Source of the DNA: an uncultured Ignavibacteria bacterium
Lineage (GTDB): Bacteria; Bacteroidota; Ignavibacteria; SZUA-365
DNA length: 13,788 bases
Assembly: GCA_913060595.1 (NCBI GenBank)
Contig: CAJXSA010000057.1
Location: forward strand, 1-13,788
Direction of reading: 5' to 3'
Below, in pieces: positions 7,480 through 13,788 of the stretch. The position numbers and the translations under genes were made by a program. How positions within the stretch are numbered: the first letter of the stretch is position 1; the number at the start of each line of letters is the position of its first letter. Under the pieces are notes generated by a model. That model did no database searches. It was given only the letters and a program-made list of their open reading frames with translations, and was not told where the DNA came from.

Positions 7480-8312
7480 GAGGAGCGCTCGTCGCTGTGT
7501 GGGTCTTCATGGATCAGTCCGCGCCCGCAGCGTATCGCCGTTCCCGCCTGCAGACGGGCGAAACGGTCGAGGCAGCGCTGCGGCACGGTGGTGCGGGGGT
7601 GATGCGCGTGATACTGGATCGCGAGATGCCGCAGGGATTTGCATCGCAGGCCCGCGCGGTCGAGACGAAGCTGTATGTCGCTGTCCTCACCGCAGCCCGG
7701 GCCGTCATATTCCTCGTCGAAACCGTTGACACGCTCCAGAGCGGCGCGATGCACGGAGAAATTGCTGCCGAGCATCCCGCGCCGGGACGCATGCAATATG
7801 TTCCGGAAGCGACGACTTTCAAAACGCAGACCGTCTTCGATGCGCAGCGCCCGGCCCGTCATGCCATCCCACCACTCCCGTGGACCGACGGACGCGAAGC
7901 GCCCGCTGATGACACGCGCCTCGTCGAGCTGCGCCGTCCAGCGCGCACTCATCTCCACCCGACGTCCGCAGAGGTAATGCCCCTCCTCACGTTCGTGCAG
8001 GTGGTCGGCCACAAAATGCCCGTGTGGCAGGCAGTCCCCGTCGGTAAAGACAAGATAGCCGCTGCGTGCGGCACGGATGGCGTTGTTGAGCATGATGTTC
8101 TTTCTCCACCCCCTGTCCTCCTGCCAGAGATGCTGCAGCGGATAGCCGTGCGCTCTACGGGCCTCCTCGATCACGGCCGCGATTTCCGGACCGGATCCGT
8201 CGTCGGCGACGATGACTTCGAAATCCTGCGCGCTCTGCCGGGCATAGGCCGCGAGCAGAAGCCGGAGAAGATCCGCTTTGTTGTACACAGCGATGACGAC
8301 CGATACTTCCAC
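7476..8312 (-). CDS. Glycosyltransferase family 2
   Basis: A 278-residue GT-A enzyme. The N-terminal nucleotide-sugar fold begins VSVVIAVYNKADLLRLLLAA (3-22), with DDGS (37-40) and the metal-binding DGD (91-93, in LVFTDGDCLPHGHF). The GFDEEYDGPGCGEDSDIQLRL region (197-217), with E209-D210, matches the C-terminal domain found in galactosyl/GalNAc transferases and chondroitin-polymerase-like GT2 enzymes. There is no membrane helix, so it should act at the cytoplasmic face. Donor and acceptor cannot be read from sequence; a core or surface-glycan sugar is inferred from the neighbours. The GTG start at 8312 is backed by GGAGG nine bases upstream and lies 3 bases after the preceding stop. Its TGA overlaps the exporter TTG start. 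Confidence 0.9.
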   Translation of the reverse strand: MEVSVVIAVYNKADLLRLLLAAYARQSAQDFEVIVADDGSGPEIAAVIEEARRAHGYPLQHLWQEDRGWRKNIMLNNAIRAARSGYLVFTDGDCLPHGHFVADHLHEREEGHYLCGRRVEMSARWTAQLDEARVISGRFASVGPREWWDGMTGRALRIEDGLRFESRRFRNILHASRRGMLGSNFSVHRAALERVNGFDEEYDGPGCGEDSDIQLRLDRAGLRCKSLRHLAIQYHAHHPRTTVPQRCLDRFARLQAGTAIRCGRGLIHEDPHSDERSS

Positions 8313-8315
8313 GAC

Positions 8316-9344
8316 TCAGTTCCTCCCGTTCACGTGCCGCTGTTCGAGGTCGAGCAGCGCACGCACGGCGCGCTCCGGCGGGATTTCCGTCATGCAGACC
8401 GGGTCAGGACAGTCCAGTCTGCGGCAGCAGCGTTCTTCGACGTTCTCGATCTGCAGCACGCGGGCGCGCTCGCTCCACGGCCCCTGGCTGCGCGGGTCCG
8501 ACGGACCGTAAAAGGTCACCACGGGGAGCTGCAGCGCGGTTGCGATATGCGTCGGACCGCTGTCGTTGCCGACCACGGAGCTGCATCGCTGCATCAGCGC
8601 GGCCGCATCCCGCAGGCTTCCCGCGGGTGCGGCGACCGCCCGTCCGCCGCTTTCGCTCTCGATCGCCTGCGCATCGCGGCGCTCGGTGTCGCTGCCCCAG
8701 AAGACGACGAATCGGCGGTCTGCACAGTCCCGATGCCTGGTCAGAGCGATCCAATGCGCGAGCGGCCATTTCTTGGACGGGTAGCCCCCGGTGGGAATCA
8801 GTCCCGTCACGGGGACATCCGCAGGCAGCCCCAGCGCATGCCACGACGACTCAGCGCGCGTGCGCTCATCATCCGATACGCGCCAGACGAGATCGCGCGT
8901 GCGGACGGGGATATCCATGTAGCCGAGCACGAAGAGATTGAATTCGACTTCATGTCCCGCATTGGCGTCATGCGCGGAGAGACGGTGATTGTAGAGTTTT
9001 TCACGCACGCGAAAATCGAAGCCGATGCGCGTGCGCGCCCCGCTGGCCACCGACTGAATGGCGGTCGCGGGAGAGCAGATCAGGTCGATGGAGAGGTCGA
9101 AGCGCTCGCGGCGAAGTCGGCGAAGAAAGCCCAGCTGCCAGCGAATGCGTTCGTCTTCGAACAGCAGCAGCTCGTTCACGTCGGGATTGTTCTCCAGCAC
9201 GAGGGCGCTGTTGCTGCGCACGACGTAGGCGATATGCGCCTCCGGGTATGCGAGGCGGAGGTTCGCCAGCAGCGGCGTGGTCCAGAGCACGTCGCCGATA
9301 CCGCTCATGCGTATGATCAATATGGAGTTTGCGGGAAATTTCAT
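8316..9344 (-). CDS. Glycosyltransferase family 9 (heptosyltransferase-like)
   Basis: A 342-residue GT-B enzyme of the ADP-heptose:LPS heptosyltransferase family. The N-terminal motif SILIIRMSGIGDVLWTTPLL (7-26) is typical. IPTGGYPSKKWP (183-194) supplies lysines expected to contact donor phosphate, and NDSGPTHIA (260-268) is the family hallmark. A cysteine-rich tail follows (C306, C307, C312, C317), common in these enzymes. It is predicted to add heptose or a related sugar to the LPS inner core on the cytoplasmic side; GT9 members are not all heptosyltransferases, so the sugar is unproven. I chose ATG 9344 because the conserved motif then begins at residue 7 and GGTGAAG lies just upstream. 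An in-frame GTG at 9374 would add ten residues. It ends 3 bases before the GT2 gene. Confidence 0.9.
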   Translation of the reverse strand: MKFPANSILIIRMSGIGDVLWTTPLLANLRLAYPEAHIAYVVRSNSALVLENNPDVNELLLFEDERIRWQLGFLRRLRRERFDLSIDLICSPATAIQSVASGARTRIGFDFRVREKLYNHRLSAHDANAGHEVEFNLFVLGYMDIPVRTRDLVWRVSDDERTRAESSWHALGLPADVPVTGLIPTGGYPSKKWPLAHWIALTRHRDCADRRFVVFWGSDTERRDAQAIESESGGRAVAAPAGSLRDAAALMQRCSSVVGNDSGPTHIATALQLPVVTFYGPSDPRSQGPWSERARVLQIENVEERCCRRLDCPDPVCMTEIPPERAVRALLDLEQRHVNGRN

Positions 9345-9418
9345 CGCGGTCTTCACCGGCACGGAAGCTAGCACTTTCGTCGGGCATGAGCAACCGTCCT
9401 GGTGCTGCGCGACCGTGG

Positions 9419-9901
9419 TCAGAGTTTATAGCCGATGGTCCGCAGAAACTGTTTGCGCACCGCGATATCGTCCGCCGTCTCCACGCCGATCGGGGTTTCG
9501 CCGTCGATGACGCCGAGAATCCCCCTGCCCTGCGCGCTCTCGCCCACAACAACCTCGGTCGGATTGGCGGTGGCACAGAAGATACGCGTCACTTCCGGCA
9601 CATTCTTGATCGTGTTGAGAATACTGAGAGGAAAACCCTTGTCCAGCATAATGATGAAGCTGTGTCCCGCACCGATGGCGCGCGCATTGCGAACGGCGAG
9701 ATCGATCAGTCCCTGGTCGTTGCCGGCCCAGCGCACCAGCCGCTGCTGCGACGCCTCACAGAAGGCGATGCCGAAAAGCAGCGACGGGTTGGTCTGCACG
9801 ATGGCCTCGTAAAGGTCTTCGACGGTTTTGATGAAATGCGAATGGCCGAGGATGAAATTCATCTCCTCCGGTTTTTCGATGCGAACGGTGGTGAGTTCCA
9901 T
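9419..9901 (-). CDS. Adenosine-specific kinase (DUF355/PF04008 family)
   Basis: A 160-residue protein that closely follows the family pattern over its whole length: NFILGHSHFIKTVEDL (15-30), FCEASQQRLVRW (47-58), GAGHSF (77-82), IFCATANPTEV (107-117), GRGILGVIDG (125-134) and the C-terminal LRTIGYKL. The family is named for adenosine binding or kinase activity proposed for an archaeal member; it is mostly found in archaea and thermophilic or anaerobic bacteria, and the physiological role is poorly established. It has no signal peptide. ATG 9901 has GGAG seven bases upstream. It sits 12 bases after the T9SS cargo gene and 74 bases before the GT9 gene, an unusual place for a nucleoside-related enzyme. 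Family call is secure, function is not. Confidence 0.9.
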   Translation of the reverse strand: MELTTVRIEKPEEMNFILGHSHFIKTVEDLYEAIVQTNPSLLFGIAFCEASQQRLVRWAGNDQGLIDLAVRNARAIGAGHSFIIMLDKGFPLSILNTIKNVPEVTRIFCATANPTEVVVGESAQGRGILGVIDGETPIGVETADDIAVRKQFLRTIGYKL

Positions 9902-9913
9902 GTGCTGTCTCCG

Positions 9914-11836
9914 TCAGGGTATGATGTGAATCCGTCGTGTGACGCTGCGCGTCCCTTCTGTCAGCCGCAGCAGGTAGCTTCCCGCCGGCAGCCCGTCGAC
10001 AGGCAGCGCCAGCGCGGATGCGCCCTCCGCGTGACGACGCACCCGTGTGCGGCCGAGCATATCGGTCAAACTGATGCTGAAGCGGGAACCCGGCGCCGAG
10101 GGCCGGACACGGATCTGCAGCGCGGCATCCTTCGAAACGGGATTCGGCCAGGCCGACAGATCGAGCGGCCGTGCTTCCGCCGGTGCTGCGGCCGTGTTTA
10201 CCGCGGCGAGGGGGATGACCGCCGGTATGCTGATGGTGTCACCCGTGCTAATGCGCATGTGCAGCCGCACGATGTGGTTGCCGGGGACGTGTCCCCGGGT
10301 GTCCCAGATGCCGATGGTGTCCCGGACACGCTCCCGTATGGAGGGCTGTGCGACGTACAGCAGTTCTTCGGGGTTGTCCTCGCGTGCGGCGTCGAACCAG
10401 AACGATATGAAGTGGATGGGGAGGTCGTCCCCGGCGAGGAAGCGCACGCTGCCCCGCAGCGGCACGTCGCTTTCGACGGGTGCGGCGGCGCGATCGTCAA
10501 TGCCCATGATCACCGCGGCGGCACCCGCTTCCACGGTCGGCAATCCCGGAAAGCTGCTGTGGAACAGCGCGACGACACCGTTGTCCGCGGCATGCGGCGC
10601 ATGACTCTGCACGGTCGAGAGCAGCAGCGTGAGCTGGGACTGGTCCCGCGCGATGACAGGCGCCGAGAGCTGCGACTGCAGGAAGAGCATGGTCGCCTGG
10701 TCCTGCGTGCCCGCGTACCCGCCGGTGCCGTCACAGATGGAGGTCTGCAGCAGCACGTCGCTGCGGCCCATGGCGAGCACCTCCCCGATGATGCTGTTCC
10801 GCACTCCAAGTCGGAAGTTGTCGAGTGCGTAAAGATTCCAAACCTGCACGCGGCAGTTTTCGAAGCGCACATCCCTGTCCCCCGCGGGATAGGCATAGCT
10901 GGAGGGCGTGGCATTGTTGACCAGTCCGATGACCTCCGCCGCGCCGCCGCCCCGGAACAGACCGCCCACGGCGAGAAAATCACTGTCGCGCAGCGTGGCC
11001 TCGGAGCCCGCTTCCAGCATTAGTCCCCATCGCAGATTCGTGCTGCCGGCATACGAAATCCGGTACCCGAATCCTGTCTGAAGTGCCGCGGAATCGGGGA
11101 AATGCCACTCCCCCAGCACCTGTGCGCCCGGCATGGAGGCGTCGAGCGTGGACGCGGCCGGCAGCGTGAGCCAGCTGAGCAGTGCGTCGCAGTTGGTGAA
11201 ACTTCCGCGTGTAGAATCGAAAAAGAGCATCTCACCAAGGTTCGAACTCCCCGCGGCGTCGATCCGCGCCCATTCGTTCAGTGTGGTCGTGAGCACGCCC
11301 CCGCTGATGCTGCTGCCGTCGAGGCGCAGCGCGGCCGTGTCTGTCACCGCGCAGCTGACATTATATCCCCCGCACTGCAGAACACTGTTGCGCAGCCACA
11401 GGGCGGATGTGTTGGCCGCGGTGATCCCGTACTGGTACAGGTACGTCGGGGCAAACTCGAGGGATCCTTCGAGCACCTCCAGGGTGCCGGCGTGAAACAC
11501 GTGCACGTTCCCGCGCACACGGAGACGCGCCCCGTCCACCCGCAGTGTCCCGTTGTTGACGATGAGCACGTTTCCATCGACGTCCAGGTCGCCGCTGATG
11601 ACGCGGATTTCATTCGGATTCGGGAAACCGACGACCAGATCTTCCGCGGCGGCAGTCGCGAGCACGTCCTCTGCGCCTGATATTTCACGGGAAAAGGCAA
11701 ACGGGGAGTGCGCCGGCCCCGTGGCGGACGTCACCGGTGCGACAAGACGACGGGGAAGCTCCCCGGGAAGTGTCTGCGCGCCTGCGGAGAGTGTGCCTCC
11801 GAGCAGCAGGAGCAGGATTATTGCATTAGGCTTCAC
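9914..11836 (-). CDS. Secreted beta-helix-like protein with type A T9SS sorting domain
   Basis: A 640-residue exported protein. A signal peptide (residues 1-20, LLLLLGGTLSAGA, cut before Gln21) is followed by a long region (about 75-455) of short repeating beta-strand turns such as NVLIVNNGTLRVDGARLRV and TLEVLEGSLEF. This suggests a right-handed parallel beta-helix, though no catalytic motif stands out. Residues 563-640 form a Por-secretion (T9SS type A) sorting domain: WPNPVSKDAA, ISLTDMLGRTRV, LPAGSYLLRL and the terminal basic strand. In model Bacteroidota such domains direct export through T9SS, are cleaved, and the protein is attached to anionic LPS or released. The start is GTG 11834-11836, with only weak ribosome-site similarity (GGAAT) and no in-frame ATG upstream. 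It is the first gene of the minus-strand run and divergent from the lipoproteins. The ligand or substrate is unknown. Confidence 0.87.
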   Translation of the reverse strand: MKPNAIILLLLLGGTLSAGAQTLPGELPRRLVAPVTSATGPAHSPFAFSREISGAEDVLATAAAEDLVVGFPNPNEIRVISGDLDVDGNVLIVNNGTLRVDGARLRVRGNVHVFHAGTLEVLEGSLEFAPTYLYQYGITAANTSALWLRNSVLQCGGYNVSCAVTDTAALRLDGSSISGGVLTTTLNEWARIDAAGSSNLGEMLFFDSTRGSFTNCDALLSWLTLPAASTLDASMPGAQVLGEWHFPDSAALQTGFGYRISYAGSTNLRWGLMLEAGSEATLRDSDFLAVGGLFRGGGAAEVIGLVNNATPSSYAYPAGDRDVRFENCRVQVWNLYALDNFRLGVRNSIIGEVLAMGRSDVLLQTSICDGTGGYAGTQDQATMLFLQSQLSAPVIARDQSQLTLLLSTVQSHAPHAADNGVVALFHSSFPGLPTVEAGAAAVIMGIDDRAAAPVESDVPLRGSVRFLAGDDLPIHFISFWFDAAREDNPEELLYVAQPSIRERVRDTIGIWDTRGHVPGNHIVRLHMRISTGDTISIPAVIPLAAVNTAAAPAEARPLDLSAWPNPVSKDAALQIRVRPSAPGSRFSISLTDMLGRTRVRRHAEGASALALPVDGLPAGSYLLRLTEGTRSVTRRIHIIP

Positions 11837-12028
11837 GCGGGAATTCCGTATATTGATGGATATTGCACGTATAAACGGGATGCGTCCAAAGTACGGTTTT
11901 CAGCCGTGCGCTTCAATTCCCGTTGCCGCCGCAGCGGGAACATTGCCGAGACGCAGACTGTTGGAGCTACATGAGCCTGATATTCTGAATTGTTCGTACA
12001 CCCTACAACTATCTACAGAGGAATTTCC
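11837..12028. other. Divergent intergenic region between cargo gene and lipoprotein genes
   Basis: These 192 bases must contain the starts of both the minus-strand run and the plus-strand lipoprotein gene. I find no convincing -35/-10 pair on either strand. A block at 11841-11858 resembles the block at 13023-13040 before the second lipoprotein (14 of 18 positions), and an inverted repeat lies at 11917-11940. The only firm signal is GAGGAA just before ATG 12029, the ribosome site of the first lipoprotein. Confidence 0.6.
11917..11940. repeat. Inverted repeat in the divergent promoter region
   Basis: Arms TTCCCGTTGC and GCAGCGGGAA flank the loop CGCC; nine of ten base pairs are Watson-Crick and one is a T:G mismatch (wobble in RNA). 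There is no T-run on either side, so it is not a typical terminator. It could be an operator or an mRNA leader hairpin. Confidence 0.5.
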
Positions 12029-12949
12029 ATGAACGCATTCAAAGTTCTGAAAACGCTCACGCTCGCCCTGCTGGTAACGGTGGCATTCACCGCCTGTGAT
12101 GAAGACAGCGACAACCCGATCACCACCGATCCGGAAGTGGCCGCACCGACCAATCTCGAAGCCGGATCGGCTGACGGCGCGGTGTTCCTGAGCTGGACGC
12201 CCTCCGTGGACGAGAGCGAAGAAAATTTCGGCACGTACAGCATCAGCATCCTGAACCTGTCCACGAATCAGACCCTGCCCACCCCCATCACGGTCGGCAA
12301 GGGTGTGAACAGCGTGCGCATCGACGGATTGAGCAATGGAATCCAGTACGCCTTTACGGTACGCTCGGTCACGGACCTTGGCAACGAGAGCACGGATTTC
12401 GCCATGATCGAGTGGTCGCCGGCGGTGCGCAATGACCTCGACGCCGACAACAACCTGATTCGCGTCTACGCCACCACGTCCACGAGTTTCAACAGCGCGA
12501 TCGATCTCTACAACGACGCCGGCATGTCCGAAGTCATCCCGCAGTCGGGCACGGAGTTCACGGAGCGCGGCGACCTGTTCGTGTTCGCCTCCAGCAGCAG
12601 CTCCACGCTGTCACTGCGCAGTCCGGCAGAAGCCAACAACCAGGGACTCGAGACGCAGTTCTCCAACGCCAGTCCGGTGGACATCGACGATCTCGATGAT
12701 CAGCTCGCGTCCGATCCCCCTGCGGACGGCAGCTACACCCTCAAGGAAATCACCCTTGACAACGGCACCGTGACTGCCGGCCGCGTGTACTGGGGCCGCC
12801 TGGTGCGCGGCAGCGACTATTTCTACTTCCGCCTGCTCCTCAAGAAGGGCAGCAACGGCCGCCTCGTGCAGGGCAGCGGAAACGACCGCTACGTGGAAAT
12901 GGTCGTGAGCTTCCAGAACGCGCCGAACAATCCGTTCGCCAAGCGCTGA
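12029..12949 (+). CDS. Lipoprotein with fibronectin type III domain and unrecognised C-terminal domain
   Basis: A 306-residue lipoprotein. The signal segment VLKTLTLALLVTVAFTAC ends in a lipobox with lipidated Cys23, followed at once by DEDSD. Such an acidic patch fits the lipoprotein export signal that sends lipoproteins to the cell surface in studied Bacteroidota. Residues about 39-132 form a fibronectin type III fold (APTNLEAG, AVFLSWTPS, RIDGLSNGIQYAFTVRSV, MIEWSPA), usually a binding or spacer module. Residues about 143-296 (IRVYATTSTSFNSAIDLYN, EVIPQSGTEFTERGDLFVF, LRSPAEANNQG, YWGRLVRGSDYFYFRLLLK) form a beta-rich domain I do not recognise. ATG 12029 has GAGGAA just upstream; an in-frame ATG at 11990 lacks this and would spoil the signal peptide. 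A strong terminator follows, so it is probably transcribed alone. Confidence 0.88.
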   Translation: MNAFKVLKTLTLALLVTVAFTACDEDSDNPITTDPEVAAPTNLEAGSADGAVFLSWTPSVDESEENFGTYSISILNLSTNQTLPTPITVGKGVNSVRIDGLSNGIQYAFTVRSVTDLGNESTDFAMIEWSPAVRNDLDADNNLIRVYATTSTSFNSAIDLYNDAGMSEVIPQSGTEFTERGDLFVFASSSSSTLSLRSPAEANNQGLETQFSNASPVDIDDLDDQLASDPPADGSYTLKEITLDNGTVTAGRVYWGRLVRGSDYFYFRLLLKKGSNGRLVQGSGNDRYVEMVVSFQNAPNNPFAKR

Positions 12950-12972
12950 TAGAAGACGCAGATCTCTCACGG

Positions 12973-13002
12973 AAAGGCCGCCCCGGACGGGGCGGCCTTT
13001 TT
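12973..13002 (+). terminator. Intrinsic terminator after the first lipoprotein gene
   Basis: A 12-base perfect stem (AAAGGCCGCCCC paired with GGGGCGGCCTTT) around the loop GGAC, followed by further Ts to give a run of five. It starts 24 bases after the lipoprotein stop codon. On the minus strand the T-run is short, so it acts mainly on plus-strand transcription. It separates the two paralogous lipoprotein genes into two transcripts. Confidence 0.93.
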
Positions 13003-13020
13003 CATGCTGTCGATTTGGCG

Positions 13021-13040
13021 GAGAATTCTCTATCTTGGTG
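13021..13040 (+). promoter_or_regulatory. Possible promoter/operator of the second lipoprotein gene
   Basis: A perfect 10-base palindrome GAGAATTCTC (13021-13030) is directly followed by TATCTTGG (13031-13038), which resembles the TAnnTTTG -7 element of Bacteroidota promoters. It stands about 70 bases before ATG 13109, just after the terminator of the preceding gene, where a promoter is needed. No matching TTG element at the expected upstream distance is clear, and the sigma70 fit is poor. Confidence 0.35.
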
Positions 13041-13108
13041 TTTTAACCCAGTATTCGTCCCGCGGCATGAGAATCCGGGGGACTTTCACCAATGACGGAG
13101 TGAAAAAC

Positions 13109-13788
13109 ATGGAAAAGCGTTTCCGCATCCTGCTTGTTGTCATGCTGCTGTTCACCTTCAGCGCCTGCGACGAAGAATCGACGAACGAACCGGTCGATCC
13201 CGATGTCGCCGCGCCGACCAACCTGCGGGCGTCTTCCTCCGACCAGGCGGTGATCCTGCACTGGGATCCCTCCTCCAGCGAGGGACAGGATAATTTCGGC
13301 GGGTATAAAATCAACGTGGAAAACCAGGACGACAACACCTCCACCGTCGTCAACGCTCCGCGCGGAGACGGTCACACCGTTACCGGGCTCGACAACGGCA
13401 CACGGTACATGTTCACGATCTGGGCCGTGACCACGCAGGACAAGGAGAGCCCGAGCAACGTGCGCATCGAGTGGGCACCGGCCATCCGCCGCAGCGAGGA
13501 CATGGTCGGACAGGCGATCCGCGTGCACGCCACGACTTCCTCAACGTTCAACAGCGCGGTGGACCTTTACAACCCCAGCGGAATGACAGAAGTGATCCCG
13601 CAGGCGGGAACCGAGTTCAAGGACCGCGGTGATTTCTACGTGTACGCACCGGGAAACAACACGAATTTCCTCGAAATCCGCAGTCCGAGCACGGCGAACA
13701 ACCAGGGCATGGTTACGCAGTTCTCCTCGGTCACATATGACGCGGACGATCTCGACGAGCATTACACGACAACCACACCCCGCGTGTC
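13109..13788 (+). CDS. Paralogous FN3 lipoprotein (3' end outside window)
   Basis: The first 226 residues of a second copy of the preceding lipoprotein. Signal segment RILLVVMLLFTFSAC has a lipobox with Cys20, followed by DEEST. The FN3 domain lies at about 34-125 (APTNLRAS, AVILHWDPS, TGLDNGTRYMFTIWAV, IEWAPA). The same C-terminal domain starts near 137 (IRVHATTSSTFNSAVDLYN, EVIPQAGTEFKDRGDFYVYA, IRSPSTANNQGMVTQFSS, DDLDEHY) and continues past the window. About half of the residues match the first copy by eye, with the best conservation in the unknown domain rather than in FN3. ATG 13109 is preceded by GGAG at a spacing of eight bases. A likely pair of surface-exposed lipoproteins arisen by tandem duplication and diverged. 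Confidence 0.87.
   Translation, partial: MEKRFRILLVVMLLFTFSACDEESTNEPVDPDVAAPTNLRASSSDQAVILHWDPSSSEGQDNFGGYKINVENQDDNTSTVVNAPRGDGHTVTGLDNGTRYMFTIWAVTTQDKESPSNVRIEWAPAIRRSEDMVGQAIRVHATTSSTFNSAVDLYNPSGMTEVIPQAGTEFKDRGDFYVYAPGNNTNFLEIRSPSTANNQGMVTQFSSVTYDADDLDEHYTTTTPRV

Noticed and set aside
7497..9371. 624-codon plus-strand open frame opposite the two glycosyltransferase genes
   Set aside because: It lies fully antisense to two genes with clear family motifs. Its translation shows no family resemblance and no ribosome site, as expected of GC-rich third-position bias.
9329..11023. 564-codon plus-strand open frame opposite the kinase and cargo genes
   Set aside because: Antisense shadow; arginine/histidine/alanine-rich low-complexity translation and no recognisable domain.
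1..13788. CRISPR array, tRNA/rRNA genes, insertion sequences or prophage genes
   Set aside because: I saw no regularly spaced direct repeats, no cloverleaf or rRNA-like stretch, and no transposase, integrase or phage motifs.

Overview
The window looks like a chromosomal stretch of a GC-rich, Gram-negative bacterium of the Bacteroidota/Chlorobiota/Ignavibacteria side of the FCB group. The evidence is a secreted protein with a type IX secretion (T9SS) C-terminal sorting domain, an Omp85 outer-membrane protein, a DUF2795 protein of the kind I recall from Bacteroidota-like genomes, an LPS assembly cluster, and lipoproteins with an acidic patch directly after the lipid-bearing cysteine. GTG and TTG starts are frequent. 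One promoter is a perfect sigma70 consensus, which argues against a classical Bacteroides- or Flavobacterium-type genome and for a deeper-branching lineage. This placement is inference. I see no rRNA, tRNA, CRISPR array, transposase or phage gene.

Region A (1-4147, minus strand) reads in the order DUF2795 small protein, three-POTRA BamA/TamA-type Omp85, DNA polymerase III delta' (holB), PSP1/RicT-family protein (cut by the window edge). Gaps are 6 to 25 bases. A textbook promoter (TTGACA, 17-base spacer, TATAAT) stands in front of the DUF2795 gene, so this is probably one transcript. The Omp85 gene lacks an ATG start, lies in the same frame as the DUF2795 gene behind a single TAA, and has a strong hairpin at its 5' end.

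Region B (4185-11836, minus strand) is a long co-directional run: T9SS cargo protein, adenosine-specific kinase (DUF355), family 9 glycosyltransferase, family 2 glycosyltransferase, MsbA-like ABC exporter, O-antigen ligase, and a 68-residue cysteine-rich protein. Three successive junctions overlap by 4 bases (TTGA, ATGA, ATGA), so the last four genes are probably translationally coupled. The glycosyltransferases would build core or surface glycan, the exporter would flip lipid-linked glycan or lipid A-core, and the ligase would attach polysaccharide. Type A T9SS cargo is known in model species to be attached to anionic LPS, so a cargo gene heading an LPS assembly run is suggestive.

Region C (11837-13788) starts with a 192-base divergent intergenic region and continues on the plus strand with two tandem paralogous lipoproteins. 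Each has a fibronectin type III domain followed by a conserved C-terminal domain I do not recognise. A strong intrinsic terminator separates them, and the second runs off the window edge. This pair, the small cysteine-rich gene and the cargo/LPS linkage are the most likely places for something undescribed.
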